NCBI GenBank assembly: GCA_964619885.1
Contig: CAZUGA010000005.1
Coordinates: 77,490 to 141,489 of the forward strand
Direction of reading: 5' to 3'
From: CAZUGA01 sp964619885
GTDB taxonomy: Bacteria; Pseudomonadota; Gammaproteobacteria; Methylococcales; UBA1147
DNA: 64,000 nucleotides
In this document: piece by piece, positions 36,296-45,435 of the stretch
Layout of the letters: the number at the start of each line of letters is the position of its first letter
Numbering within the stretch: the first letter of the stretch is position 1
The notes under the pieces: generated by a model
The model's input: the letters and a program-made list of their open reading frames with translations, nothing else
The model's database searches: none
What the model was told of the DNA's origin: nothing
Program-made: the position numbers and the translations under genes

Positions 36296-37609
36296 ATGCA
36301 CCCACTGAATCCCGCCGATTGTTTCACCCTTGTCGTAGACCGCGAGATTCGCAAGCAACGGCTACCCGGTAATCTTTGCGCCTTTGTCGTTGAATTAGAC
36401 AGCATGCCGAATATTGACGCAATGCAACAGCGTATAACGGCATTCGGTAAGGACAATCCAATCTGCACTGCGACGCTGGAAAAGCGTGGCCGTCGATATT
36501 ACTGGAATGAATCTGCGAACCGCTCACTTAATTTACAATTACACCGATCCGAAGACGATCAAGAACAAGCCATCAATGGGCTCGAAAGTTTGGCTAGAAT
36601 TTTAAATTGTAACGAGACTAATTCGCTTCAAATACCACTGCAATTTCACCTCATACCTCACCAGCAATCGTGGTTGTTCGCGATGCTTTGGCTCCACCCA
36701 TTATGCGATGCCAAAGGTGCTGAACTTATACTGACCCACCTCTGCAAAGCGCCAAGTAGTAATCACAACATGGCGCCTGACAGAAACAACACTCCACCAC
36801 TAGATCGCTACCTGGCTAGCTGGCCCTGGTGGAAAAAAATTCTAATGTTTCACAAAGCCAACCGCTACATTCGCAAACAATTGGATACCCAGATCAGTAT
36901 TCAACCGGGCAAGACAGTTGATCAATCTGTACCACTGGAACTTAAATTTAAAATTGTAAGATTGGGTACCGACCGATCGGCAGAGATAGACGCGTTAGCG
37001 AGAAAACATATGGGCATTGCGGGTATTACACTTTATCCTATTGCCTGTTTGATGCGGGCCATTGAAAAAACCGGGCCCCTTCAACCCGGCGAAGCTTATT
37101 GTTTTCCGCACGCATTCAACCTGCGCAAACGCAAAGCCCAATCGCCCATATTTGGAAACCAGGTTAGCTTTCTATTCGCCCAAGCCAGTCGGTCGCAAGT
37201 TAAGGACCGAAGACAATTGTTCGATCATCTAAAACGCCAATACACTCAAGCAATTCGCGACCAATTGGATTTGGCCTTTATCCCTTTATTACTCGCAGGA
37301 AGCTGGTTATCCCATGACCGGTATGCAAAAGTCGTCCGCCAATCGGCGCCAGGTATAGAACGCGCCTCATGTTGGTTTTCCGATATTGGAGAAACCGAAA
37401 TCAGTCAACGGGATTTTTTTGGAAGCCGAATAACCGGCATGTTTAATCTTTGCCAAATTACCAGTCCACCTGGCTTGTGTTTATTAATCAGCCGTTTTGA
37501 CGACGAATTGACCTTGGTGTACAACTATCTATCTCCGCAAATCAGCGATCAATGGCTGGATAGGTTGGTTCAGAACATGGAAAACGAATTGACCGAACAG
37601 ACGGTTTAA
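36296..37609 (+). CDS. Condensation-domain-like HxxxD acyltransferase
   Basis: 437 aa, soluble. The active-site motif is HPLCD (His134-Asp138) within LWLHPLCDAKGAELIL, the HHxxxD-type signature of NRPS condensation domains and related acyltransferases, here with a single His. NQVSFLFAQAS and VYNYLSPQISDQWLDRLV in the C-terminal half match the second subdomain. It ends 4 bp before the adenylation gene. A reasonable role is transfer of the carrier-bound acyl group to an alcohol or amine acceptor. The acceptor is not known. Confidence 0.75.
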   Translation: MHPLNPADCFTLVVDREIRKQRLPGNLCAFVVELDSMPNIDAMQQRITAFGKDNPICTATLEKRGRRYYWNESANRSLNLQLHRSEDDQEQAINGLESLARILNCNETNSLQIPLQFHLIPHQQSWLFAMLWLHPLCDAKGAELILTHLCKAPSSNHNMAPDRNNTPPLDRYLASWPWWKKILMFHKANRYIRKQLDTQISIQPGKTVDQSVPLELKFKIVRLGTDRSAEIDALARKHMGIAGITLYPIACLMRAIEKTGPLQPGEAYCFPHAFNLRKRKAQSPIFGNQVSFLFAQASRSQVKDRRQLFDHLKRQYTQAIRDQLDLAFIPLLLAGSWLSHDRYAKVVRQSAPGIERASCWFSDIGETEISQRDFFGSRITGMFNLCQITSPPGLCLLISRFDDELTLVYNYLSPQISDQWLDRLVQNMENELTEQTV

Positions 37610-37613
37610 AAAC

Positions 37614-39061
37614 GTGGCATTATTAGACGGCTTTATGGATGCGCTGCGGCTCGATCCGTCAAACCCGGCCCTAAGCGAGGGCTCTGAAACGACTAGCTAC
37701 GCTGAACTTCATCAAAAAGCCTCTCTCTTATCGCATCGATTGCTTGATAAAGGAGTAGTTCACCATTCTCGCGTCGCCATAGCTATAGATCGTGGAATTG
37801 ACGCCACCATCGCGATATTCTCTGTACTCTACCGAGGCGGTTGCTACGTGCCTCTGGACTTGAGGAACCCAACCGATCGATTGGCATACATTATCGATGA
37901 CGTACAACCGAATGCCGTCATTGGAATCGGTGAGCGCCCAAGCTGGTGCCAAACTTCAATTACCTGGTTGAATTTTAATGATACAACCGATATTTCCGCT
38001 TGGGACGTCGCGCCTTATTGCGCCGCGCCGGAGGACCTTGCGACTATCCTTTATACTTCTGGCTCCAGCGGACACCCCAAAGGCGTGGCTTTGAGTCACA
38101 CGGCAACCACTTGTTTCACCGACGGGCGGCCGCAACCTTCGGTATGAACGCTAACCAACGCCTTGCAAGTCTGGCACCTTTTTTCTTTGATTTATCAATA
38201 TTCGACCTCTTTACCGGTTTGGGCAGCGGGGCCCATATCTTATTCGTTCCCGCTTCCCTCACGCTAGCTCCTACCAAATTAACTGCTTGGCTAGACGAGC
38301 AGCAAATATCCATCTGGTATACAGTGCCGTCAATTCTTGGATTCATAGCGATCAAAGGAAATCTGGCGAAAATATCGCTCCCACGCCTCAAGACTATTAT
38401 GTTTGCCGGGGAAGTGTTTCCAACCCGTAAATTATCGCTTTTGATCAAACAATTGCCACACGTGGAATTCCATAATCTTTATGGTCCGACGGAAACTAAC
38501 GTTTGCACCCATTGGGCGGTCGATAAAAACCGTCTGGATACTGATACGCAAATCCCGATAGGATCTGCAGCTTGCGGCGCACAACTAAAAATCAATCTGG
38601 ACAATCAGGAACTCCAGGTCAAAGGAGATTGCTTGTTATCCGGCTATTGGATCAACGGCCAATTGGTACCAGCGATTGACGACTCTGGATGGTATTCCAC
38701 CGGAGACAAAGTATCGCTGGATTCATCTGGTGAATTGCTGTATCACGGCCGTTTGGACCGGATGCTCAAATGTTCGGCGTACCGGATCGAGCCAGCTGAG
38801 ATCGAACAGCAAATTTTGTTGATTTCCGGCGTCACCGGATGCGCCGTGGTCGGTATCGACGACGAAGTCAGCGGGCAAAGGCCCGCAGCCGCATTGATCT
38901 TACAACCCAAACACGAACTATCCGAAATCGCGAAGTGTATCCGCGAGAAGCTTCCCGCCTATATGCAACCCTTCCGGCTTAAAGTTATGATGGAATTTCC
39001 CTATCTGTCAAATGGCAAAATCGATTATCCATCGATAATAAGGGAATTTAACGGAGGTTGA
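37614..39061 (+). pseudogene. Adenylation enzyme, interrupted by a single-base frameshift (prolyl-AMP-ligase-like)
   Basis: Amino-acid-type adenylation domain about 480 aa long, readable only as two frames joined near 38124. Frame one carries TILYTSGSSGHPKGVALSH and frame two carries FFFDLSIFDLF, HNLYGPTETNVC, WYSTGDK, LDRMLKCSAYRIEP and the catalytic Lys in SNGKIDY. At 38121-38130 the sequence is GACGGGCGGC; restoring one T after GAC gives the Trp-Ala-Ala-Ala-Thr expected here. Aligned by eye to GrsA the pocket reads D-L-F-Y-M-A-L-V-C, close to the proline code I recall for PltF/PigI-type enzymes (D-L-L-Y-L-A-L-V-C). Start uses GTG at 37614. Either a true inactivating deletion or a sequence error. 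Confidence 0.8.
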
Positions 39062-39065
39062 TACG

Positions 39066-40166
39066 ATGCGGCTCGACCGGCGCTTGATTGAAGATGCTTG
39101 TAATATCGTACCCCTGGATGCACAAGAAGCCGGCGAACGCTTTAGACGCTGCGCAAGAACTGGCCTGTTCAAACACGGTATTAGTCGAGACTGGCAGGGT
39201 TTTGACGATGACTTTGATGATCTCTGCCAATCCCACGAAATGTTCGGAGATATCAGTCACGATTGCGGATTGATTCTGTCGCTAAACGCACACCTTTGGG
39301 GAACCGTATTTCCGCTGATAGACTTCGCAACAGACCATCAGAAGCGTAATTTCCTGCCCGGGCTATTGGACGGCCAATTGATCGGTGGACACGCAATCAC
39401 CGAACCCCTCGCAGGCTCTGACATTAACGCACTCTCGACTACCGCTGAAACGCACTCACAAGGGTTCGTGCTAAATGGACACAAACGTTATATCACTAAT
39501 GCTCCGATCGCTGACCTATTGGTGGTCTACGCGCTCACAGGAGATGCACTGTCCGCGTTTATCGTGCAAAAAATGGACAGAGGCGTTCAGTTTCGAGATG
39601 GACCGGCGGTAACCGGTTGCCGCAGCGCGACGATGGGCGATGTCGTATTACAAGATTGCTGTATCCCCCAAGACCGCTTGCTAGGCCAGATTGGCGCTGG
39701 CTCGAGTTTGATCCAGCATGCATTGGAATTGGAACGTGGCTTCATTTTTGCCGGCGTATTGGGCATTATGGAATGGCAGCTTGCCACCGCTATCACGCAT
39801 GCCCGCGAACGCAAAGTCGCAGGGTTAGCAGTTGGACGAAACCAAGCAATTAGTCACCGCATCGCCGAGATGAAGCTCCGCTTGGATTCCGCGAGACTTT
39901 GGATCAACCATTGCGCCCAACTGAAAACCACAGGAAAACGTATCACACTGGTTAGTGCGCAAACCAAACTTTTTGTCAGCGAAGCCTTTTTGCAATCCAG
40001 CCTGGATGCGGTACAGATTCTCGGGGCATCCGGTTTGCAGCATGACAACCGGTTAGCCCAATTGGTTCAGGATGCAATGGCCAGCCGTTTGTTCTCCGGG
40101 TCTTCTGAGGTCCAGCGCAATATTATTGCCGCGCTTTGCGGTACCGGGGACGGATATAAAGGATAA
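39066..40166 (+). CDS. Acyl-CoA-dehydrogenase-like flavoprotein (carrier-bound substrate oxidase)
   Basis: 366 aa. The ACAD fold is clear: GGHAITEPLAGSDINALSTT (about 110), ITNAPIADLLVVYA, a Trp-free FAD region, and SGSSEVQRNIIAALCG at the C-terminus. The Glu that acts as base in MCAD-type enzymes (YEG) is Ser here (LFSGSSEVQ). A Glu is instead present in ALELERGFIFAGV, where isovaleryl-CoA dehydrogenase and, as I recall, prolyl-carrier oxidases place theirs. It starts 4 bp after the adenylation gene. This supports oxidation of an aminoacyl (prolyl) carrier and not fatty-acid beta-oxidation. Product inferred, not shown. Confidence 0.8.
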   Translation: MRLDRRLIEDACNIVPLDAQEAGERFRRCARTGLFKHGISRDWQGFDDDFDDLCQSHEMFGDISHDCGLILSLNAHLWGTVFPLIDFATDHQKRNFLPGLLDGQLIGGHAITEPLAGSDINALSTTAETHSQGFVLNGHKRYITNAPIADLLVVYALTGDALSAFIVQKMDRGVQFRDGPAVTGCRSATMGDVVLQDCCIPQDRLLGQIGAGSSLIQHALELERGFIFAGVLGIMEWQLATAITHARERKVAGLAVGRNQAISHRIAEMKLRLDSARLWINHCAQLKTTGKRITLVSAQTKLFVSEAFLQSSLDAVQILGASGLQHDNRLAQLVQDAMASRLFSGSSEVQRNIIAALCGTGDGYKG

Positions 40167-40313
40167 AATACAGGGTAAACCCGTCGGCGCAATCCGATAA
40201 GTAAAAAAAGATTCGGCTATTGGTTTTTGCTATGATTGACTCAGACCAAGTAGAGTAATTTATGAAAAACTTATAGCCAATGCGAACACCCAAAACGATC
40301 TCAGAATTCAATT

Positions 40314-40565
40314 ATGGCTAATAGCTTCGAGATGGACACTATATCGATCATAACCGTAGCGCTACTTGGCTTACAGGCTTGCTCAGAACCACCGCCAGAC
40401 TACACCAAATACAACCAGGGACGGGTACGCGCCGAAACCGAAGGATGCCACTGTAATGCACGCCTAAAACACACGTCTGACGATAAACAAGGCGAGCCGG
40501 GATTGACCTGGGCCGAAGGTTATGTCGAGGCGTGCATTGCGGTTAGAAAAGATTTTGGCTGTTAG
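40314..40565 (+). CDS. Small putative lipoprotein, unknown
   Basis: Up to 83 aa, or 77 from the Met at 40332. The hydrophobic start followed by GLQACSEPPP could be a lipobox, although Gln at -2 is unusual. The rest is short, polar and has cysteines in GCHCNA, EACIAV and FGC, suggesting an exported disulfide protein. I do not recognise a family. It lies alone 147 bp after the flavoprotein gene. Confidence 0.5.
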   Translation: MANSFEMDTISIITVALLGLQACSEPPPDYTKYNQGRVRAETEGCHCNARLKHTSDDKQGEPGLTWAEGYVEACIAVRKDFGC

Positions 40566-40708
40566 TCTATCCAGTAAAGTATGTTAAAACGATGTAAGTA
40601 TTGCGAAATTTGTCGAATCCCCCTAACAACCGATAAACCCCAAGAATTCCACCCCAAATTGTAATATCATTAAGGTTACGCTCTGAAGGCCTGATTAGAG
40701 GATCGAAT

Positions 40709-41065
40709 ATGCTGCGAATTCTTGCACTGTTGTTATTAATTTCTCCATTGATTTGGGCCCAGGATCGGGCTAGTGAAAGTCCGGGTGAACCGGCTGCGGT
40801 TCCGGAACCCCCAGAACTCCCGATGCCAGTTGAGAGCGGAGAGGTTCTGGACGGAGAAAGCCCGGAAATTACCATCAAGCGGCGCGGTAAAAAAACCATA
40901 CAGGAATATCGAATCAATGGAGAGTTGTACATGGTCAAAATCGTACCCGACGTCGGACCGGCTTACTACATGATCGATTCCAACGGCGATGGCAATATGA
41001 ATGTGCGCAGAAGCGACTTGGAACGAAACCTGAAAATTCCACAATGGGTGCTGTTCAGTTGGTGA
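40709..41065 (+). CDS. DUF2782 family exported protein
   Basis: 118 aa with a clean signal peptide (cleavage after IWA, about 17) and a Pro/Glu-rich linker (about 25-50). The conserved DUF2782 domain follows: ITIKRRGKKTIQEYRINGEL, YMVKIVPDVGPAYYMID and QWVLFSW at the end. Function is unknown. A GAGGATCG ribosome site precedes the ATG. Confidence 0.88.
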   Translation: MLRILALLLLISPLIWAQDRASESPGEPAAVPEPPELPMPVESGEVLDGESPEITIKRRGKKTIQEYRINGELYMVKIVPDVGPAYYMIDSNGDGNMNVRRSDLERNLKIPQWVLFSW

Positions 41066-41181
41066 ACACATTGAACCAACCTAATCGTGGTTCACCCTAA
41101 ACGACCGTTAAGACTATTGCCGCGTTTCTAGAATTCGCAGGGGAACTAATTCCGCCCAAACTTCCCGTACCGCACTAAAGC

Positions 41182-42288
41182 ATGGATCTCGGCAGTTGCG
41201 TAAAAACCCGACAGATTTGGCCCTGTTTCTTGATTATTTTCGGGCTTTTGCTTGGTGCGGGTTGCAACGACGCCCAGTCCCCGGAAACCATGTATAGAAA
41301 CTATTTGTATAGATTACAGAACGTTAGTGGGCTTGAAGAGGCCACGTCTCAGCCAATGACTCCAATGCCCCGCTTTCCCCAACACCGCAATCTGGCGATG
41401 AGCACGAGCGATTTTAGAATTGGATTATTCGATTACCTTAAACTTGGTAATTGCAATCTGATGCACATGGTCAGCGAGAGAAATAGTGGGCTGGGTCGCG
41501 TGCAACGTTCATCGACTCGATTGAATTACGAATTAAATTTTTATCAAACAATCCTACATTGCGGCGAAAACATTCAATACCAAAATGGAGAGAAGGATCC
41601 GCAGTTTTTTATAAAAATCGCAGAAATTCGAGAATATAAATCCCGTGTCTTACCGATAATATATTGGAACGCGACTTTGGCAAGCTCTGAATTCCGCTCC
41701 TTTACCAGCACGCATACGCGGCCGTTGGCGCGCAATGAAAAGGTTGATTACGCAGATATTACGGCCGCTCTGGACTATTTAAGCGCAATTGGTGAACGGC
41801 TAAAATCTGAAAACGATCCTCCACACAGCGAACGTATCGAACATCATTTAAAAACTTTGCAAAGCACTAAGACACTGGGTAAATTGCTGCAGGGTTTACA
41901 CCTCAGCCATTATTATCTTGGGCGCGCTACCCGATTAATTGAACGGGCAGCCAAGCAGAACAAGATTTGTCCATACGGCAAAAAAACCCGGCAAGGTCAG
42001 TTCCTGTGGAATATTTTTATGCAGTTTTATATCGGCGAGGTTCAAGCGTATTTGAATGCCATACACGAGCCCTCTCAGCAGATATTGACATCAGTACGAC
42101 GGCTCCAATCAAGCCAAACAGTAGTAACACCCAAAGCATTTCAAATATTTTACTCGGCTCTGTTGGACCTCAATCGACCTGATTCTTTGTGGCACCGCTA
42201 CAAAAAGCGGCTTAGTGCGCATACGGCAGCGTGGCAAAATCTATTGAAAGAATGTCAGCTATTACCACAACAGCCCAATCCAGGATGA
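41182..42288 (+). CDS. DUF3080 family lipoprotein
   Basis: 368 aa with a lipoprotein signal (LLLGAGC, Cys29). The domain reads MYRNYLYRLQNVSGLE, then FDYLKLGNCNLMHMVSERNS, LGRVQRSSTRLNYELNFYQT and LHCGENIQYQ. DUF3080 proteins occur in gammaproteobacteria, with unknown function. Its last bases overlap the likely start of the DUF1499 gene. Confidence 0.85.
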   Translation: MDLGSCVKTRQIWPCFLIIFGLLLGAGCNDAQSPETMYRNYLYRLQNVSGLEEATSQPMTPMPRFPQHRNLAMSTSDFRIGLFDYLKLGNCNLMHMVSERNSGLGRVQRSSTRLNYELNFYQTILHCGENIQYQNGEKDPQFFIKIAEIREYKSRVLPIIYWNATLASSEFRSFTSTHTRPLARNEKVDYADITAALDYLSAIGERLKSENDPPHSERIEHHLKTLQSTKTLGKLLQGLHLSHYYLGRATRLIERAAKQNKICPYGKKTRQGQFLWNIFMQFYIGEVQAYLNAIHEPSQQILTSVRRLQSSQTVVTPKAFQIFYSALLDLNRPDSLWHRYKKRLSAHTAAWQNLLKECQLLPQQPNPG

Positions 42289-42791
42289 TCGATAAACCAA
42301 AAGAGGGTACTCAATTGACTAAACCTAACCTAAATTTTATCGGTAGCAAAACTTTTGCCATTTACCTACTTAGTTTGGCGTGTACAATTTCCTTGGTTTC
42401 CGATGCTTATTGCGCACAAGGTGACGATATGATCCCAAATAGACTCAAACAATGCCCCGACCGCCCGAATTGCGTATCCAGCCAAGCTGTCCGCGAAAGT
42501 CAGCTGATTCAACCCATTAAATATCAAGGCACGGCGGAACAAGCGATGGCGAAGCTGGTGAGTATTATTCAGGAACTCCCAAACACACATATCGTGGAAC
42601 GCAACGAAAACTATGTCCATGCCGAGTTTCAAACAAAGTGGTTAAAATTTACCGATGATGTTGAATTGCTGCTGGACAAGAATAATAAGACCATACAAGT
42701 CCGTTCCGCATCCCGTGTGGGATATTCCGATTTCGGCACAAATCGAAAACGCCTCGAAAGGATAAAAAATCTTTTCGACAAAAATAAATAA
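42285..42791 (+). CDS. DUF1499 family exported protein
   Basis: The mature domain begins after a signal region (LLSLACTISLVSDAYCA) and shows RLKQCPDRPNCVSSQA, then IVERNENYVHAEFQTKWLKF and DDVELLLDKNNKTIQVRSAS, ending SDFGTNRKRLERIKNLF. These are DUF1499 landmarks. Two starts are plausible: ATG at 42285 overlapping the DUF3080 stop, or TTG at 42315 with AGAGGG at a good distance. The second gives a neater signal peptide. Function unknown. Confidence 0.85.
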   Translation: MIDKPKEGTQLTKPNLNFIGSKTFAIYLLSLACTISLVSDAYCAQGDDMIPNRLKQCPDRPNCVSSQAVRESQLIQPIKYQGTAEQAMAKLVSIIQELPNTHIVERNENYVHAEFQTKWLKFTDDVELLLDKNNKTIQVRSASRVGYSDFGTNRKRLERIKNLFDKNK

Positions 42792-42939
42792 GCATGATCA
42801 TTGGGCAAACTATTGAATCCATATGCTAGCAATCGTGTTCGCATAAAAATTTCGAATATAAACCAGTCTTTTCACCTATCACTTTCACACTAACCAGTCT
42901 GCATTTACGACGATCGAGTCACCCCTGAGGATAAATCTA

Positions 42940-43779
42940 TTGGATTCCAACGACCAATCGAATTCCATCGCCGAATGGCGCCAAAATCTATACAAGATTA
43001 TCTACCACGCCAACACACCCGCCGGAAAATGGTTCGATATTTTACTAATTATTTGTATTTTGTTGAGCGTGGTCAGCGTCATGCTAGGCAGTGTCATCCA
43101 TATCAACAACCAATACGGCAGCTGGTTGCACAACCTAGAATGGTTTTTTACCGGATTATTTAGCATCGAATATTTGTTGCGGATCCTATGCATCCGTAAA
43201 CCCGCGAAATATATATTCAGTTTTTACGGCATCGTAGACTTGCTATCGATTGCACCCACATACCTAAGCTTATTTTTCGCCGGAACCAGCTTTTTTCTGG
43301 TCATCAGGGTATTGCGCCTGTTGCGCATATTCCGCATCTTGAAATTGGTACAATATGTAGGTCAAATCAATATTTTGATGCGGGCGGTATTCTCTAGCCG
43401 CCAGAAGATCATCGTATTCTTATTTTTCGTCTGCACCATGGTTGTCATATTCGGATCCACCATGTATTTGATCGAAGGACCCGATAACGGTTTTACCAGC
43501 ATTCCGAGAAGCATTTACTGGGCGATCGTGACCCTGACTACGGTAGGCTATGGCGACATCTCACCCAAAACCGACCTGGGACAGGGTGTCGCTGCACTGG
43601 TAATGATTTTGGGTTATTCGATCATCGCGGTCCCAACCGGAATTTTTACCGCCGAATTGGCCCAGGCGATCCGCGTTGATGAAACCCGCCGCCTCTGCCC
43701 CAGCTGTGGCAAAAAAGGCCATGAATCTTTAGCGGTTTATTGCAATATTTGCGGAGAAAAACTGGACCAAGAAGGATAG
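42940..43779 (+). CDS. Voltage-gated-type potassium channel with C-terminal zinc ribbon
   Basis: Six-helix ion channel subunit, 279 aa. The voltage-sensor S4 has Arg every third residue in RVLRLLRIFRILKL (123-132), and the potassium filter is TTVGYGD (200-206) preceded by a pore helix. After S6 the C-terminus carries CPSC (253-256) and CNIC (268-271), a treble-clef zinc ribbon unusual for the family. Start is TTG at 42940 with TGAGGA upstream. Tetrameric potassium channel by homology; gating by metal or redox is only a guess. Confidence 0.88.
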   Translation: MDSNDQSNSIAEWRQNLYKIIYHANTPAGKWFDILLIICILLSVVSVMLGSVIHINNQYGSWLHNLEWFFTGLFSIEYLLRILCIRKPAKYIFSFYGIVDLLSIAPTYLSLFFAGTSFFLVIRVLRLLRIFRILKLVQYVGQINILMRAVFSSRQKIIVFLFFVCTMVVIFGSTMYLIEGPDNGFTSIPRSIYWAIVTLTTVGYGDISPKTDLGQGVAALVMILGYSIIAVPTGIFTAELAQAIRVDETRRLCPSCGKKGHESLAVYCNICGEKLDQEG

Positions 43780-43790
43780 CGGCAAGAAAT

Positions 43791-44687
43791 TTAGCCGCGT
43801 AACTCGGCTAGAAGCCGCCGAACCATCAATTCCGCCTGCCCCAGATAACTGGAACCGAATATGTTCAGATGGTTCAAGATATGGTAAAAATTGTACAATG
43901 TCTTGCGTACCTTATAGCCCGCATCCAAACCCAGGTTTGCGTTGTAGGACTGATAAAAATCTTTGCCGAAACCACCGAACAGCTCGGTCATTGCCAGATC
44001 GACTTCCCGGTCTCCGTAGTAACAAGCTGGGTCGAATATTACCGCATTGCCTGCCGGGTCGCGTGCGGCATTCCCGGCCCACAAATCTCCATGCAATAAT
44101 GAAGGAAACACCGGATAGGCATTAAAAAATTTATCCACGCCGTCACACAATTGTGCGCCGGACTCAGCCAAACTCGCACCAAACCCGTTAGATTCTGCAA
44201 GCTCAAGTTGAAACGCCAATCTATTTTCGCGCCAAAATTTAACCCAATCGTTTTTCGGTGTATTTATTTGCTGACTAGAACCAATGCTATTGTTTTGGTG
44301 CCAACCAAAATACGCATGACGTTGCGCATGCATTTTGGCCAAAAGTTCACCCAATAGCTTATCGGATGAAGATTTCCTATTTTCCAATTCGAGCCAATCT
44401 AACACCAAAAAAGAATAACCATCAGCCAGTCCTGTCGAAATGGGTGACGGCACTTTCACGCTCTCGCTAGCTGCAATCTCCGTGAGTCCGGCGACCTCGC
44501 TCCTAAACATGTCCAAGCAATCTTCATTGTTAACTTTCACGAAATAGCTACTGGTTTCCCCGGTCAATCTATAACAAGCGTTAATACAACCACCGCCGAC
44601 GGAATTGCACTGCCGCGTTCTATAGGGACGTTGCACCGCCTCGACCACCGCGCGGTCGACTGAATCCAGTATATTTTCTATAGCCAT
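43791..44687 (-). CDS. Fructosamine kinase family protein
   Basis: 298-aa kinase-like protein (YniA/FN3K group) that phosphorylates ketoamines in characterised relatives. Motifs are SVGGGCINACYRL (about 29), FVKVNNEDCLDMFRSEVAGL, LHGDLWAGNA (catalytic loop, about 198) and VIFDPACYYGDREVDLAM (metal-binding Asp, about 215). It ends 11 bp from the potassium channel stop in convergent orientation. The natural substrate is not determined. Confidence 0.9.
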   Translation of the reverse strand: MAIENILDSVDRAVVEAVQRPYRTRQCNSVGGGCINACYRLTGETSSYFVKVNNEDCLDMFRSEVAGLTEIAASESVKVPSPISTGLADGYSFLVLDWLELENRKSSSDKLLGELLAKMHAQRHAYFGWHQNNSIGSSQQINTPKNDWVKFWRENRLAFQLELAESNGFGASLAESGAQLCDGVDKFFNAYPVFPSLLHGDLWAGNAARDPAGNAVIFDPACYYGDREVDLAMTELFGGFGKDFYQSYNANLGLDAGYKVRKTLYNFYHILNHLNIFGSSYLGQAELMVRRLLAELRG

Positions 44688-44893
44688 GATCTAATTTAGG
44701 ATTGCTGATTCAATGGAGTTTGCACCGTTAATCTCGATCGCAAATACGACCGCTGACCAGCGCCAATGATCTAGGCATACCACATAACGCAGATAGTTTT
44801 GCTGTACAGACCGAGACAAACCCGCTCAACTGTTTTGGGTGAATATCACAATTTCGATTAGAATATCGCGTCGTTTCAACAATCGAGCTATAC

Positions 44894-45433
44894 ATGATAT
44901 TCAGGCTTATCCAATCGATCATGCGTTTGATCAACACTTTCACCGAACGAGTCGGGTCGATGGTATCGTGGCTAACGGTTGCGATGGTGCTCGTCACGGC
45001 ATTGATCGTAGCGCTTCGTTATGTATTTAACCAGGGTTGGATCGCAATGCAAGAGTCTGTGGCTTATTTACACTCACTTGTATTCATGTTGGGCGCCGCT
45101 TATACGCTGAAGAACGATGCCCACGTACGCGTTGACATCTTCTACCAGCGAAGCAACGCTGCAACCCGAACCTGGGTTGATTTACTCGGATTTCTGTTTC
45201 TTTTAATACCCATGTGTGGCTGTATAATCTGGGCGAGTTGGGACTACACCCTGGCATCTTGGTCCGTCGGCGAAGCTTCGCGCGAGGCTGGCGGGTTACC
45301 CGGATTATTTTTGCTAAAGTCCCTTATCCCGATAATGGCTATTTTGCTTTTATTACAGGGCCTAGCACAAGCACTGCGCTGTATATTGATCCTCAGCGGA
45401 CGTGTATCGCAACCTGCTAGCAATAACGATTAA
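44894..45433 (+). CDS. TRAP transporter small permease (DctQ type)
   Basis: 179 aa with four membrane helices. ALRYVFNQGWIAMQESVAYL (about 41), FMLGAAYTLKNDAHVRVDIF (about 66) and a C-terminal GLFLLKSLIPIMAILLLLQG are DctQ hallmarks. It is 2 bp ahead of the large permease. The pair uses a sodium gradient with a periplasmic binding protein that is not in the window. Confidence 0.92.
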   Translation: MIFRLIQSIMRLINTFTERVGSMVSWLTVAMVLVTALIVALRYVFNQGWIAMQESVAYLHSLVFMLGAAYTLKNDAHVRVDIFYQRSNAATRTWVDLLGFLFLLIPMCGCIIWASWDYTLASWSVGEASREAGGLPGLFLLKSLIPIMAILLLLQGLAQALRCILILSGRVSQPASNND

Positions 45434-45435
45434 TC

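Noticed and set aside
38118..38130. Programmed -1 frameshift in the adenylation gene
   Set aside because: No X-XXY-YYZ slippery sequence or following hairpin, and a one-base deletion at a conserved Trp explains it fully.
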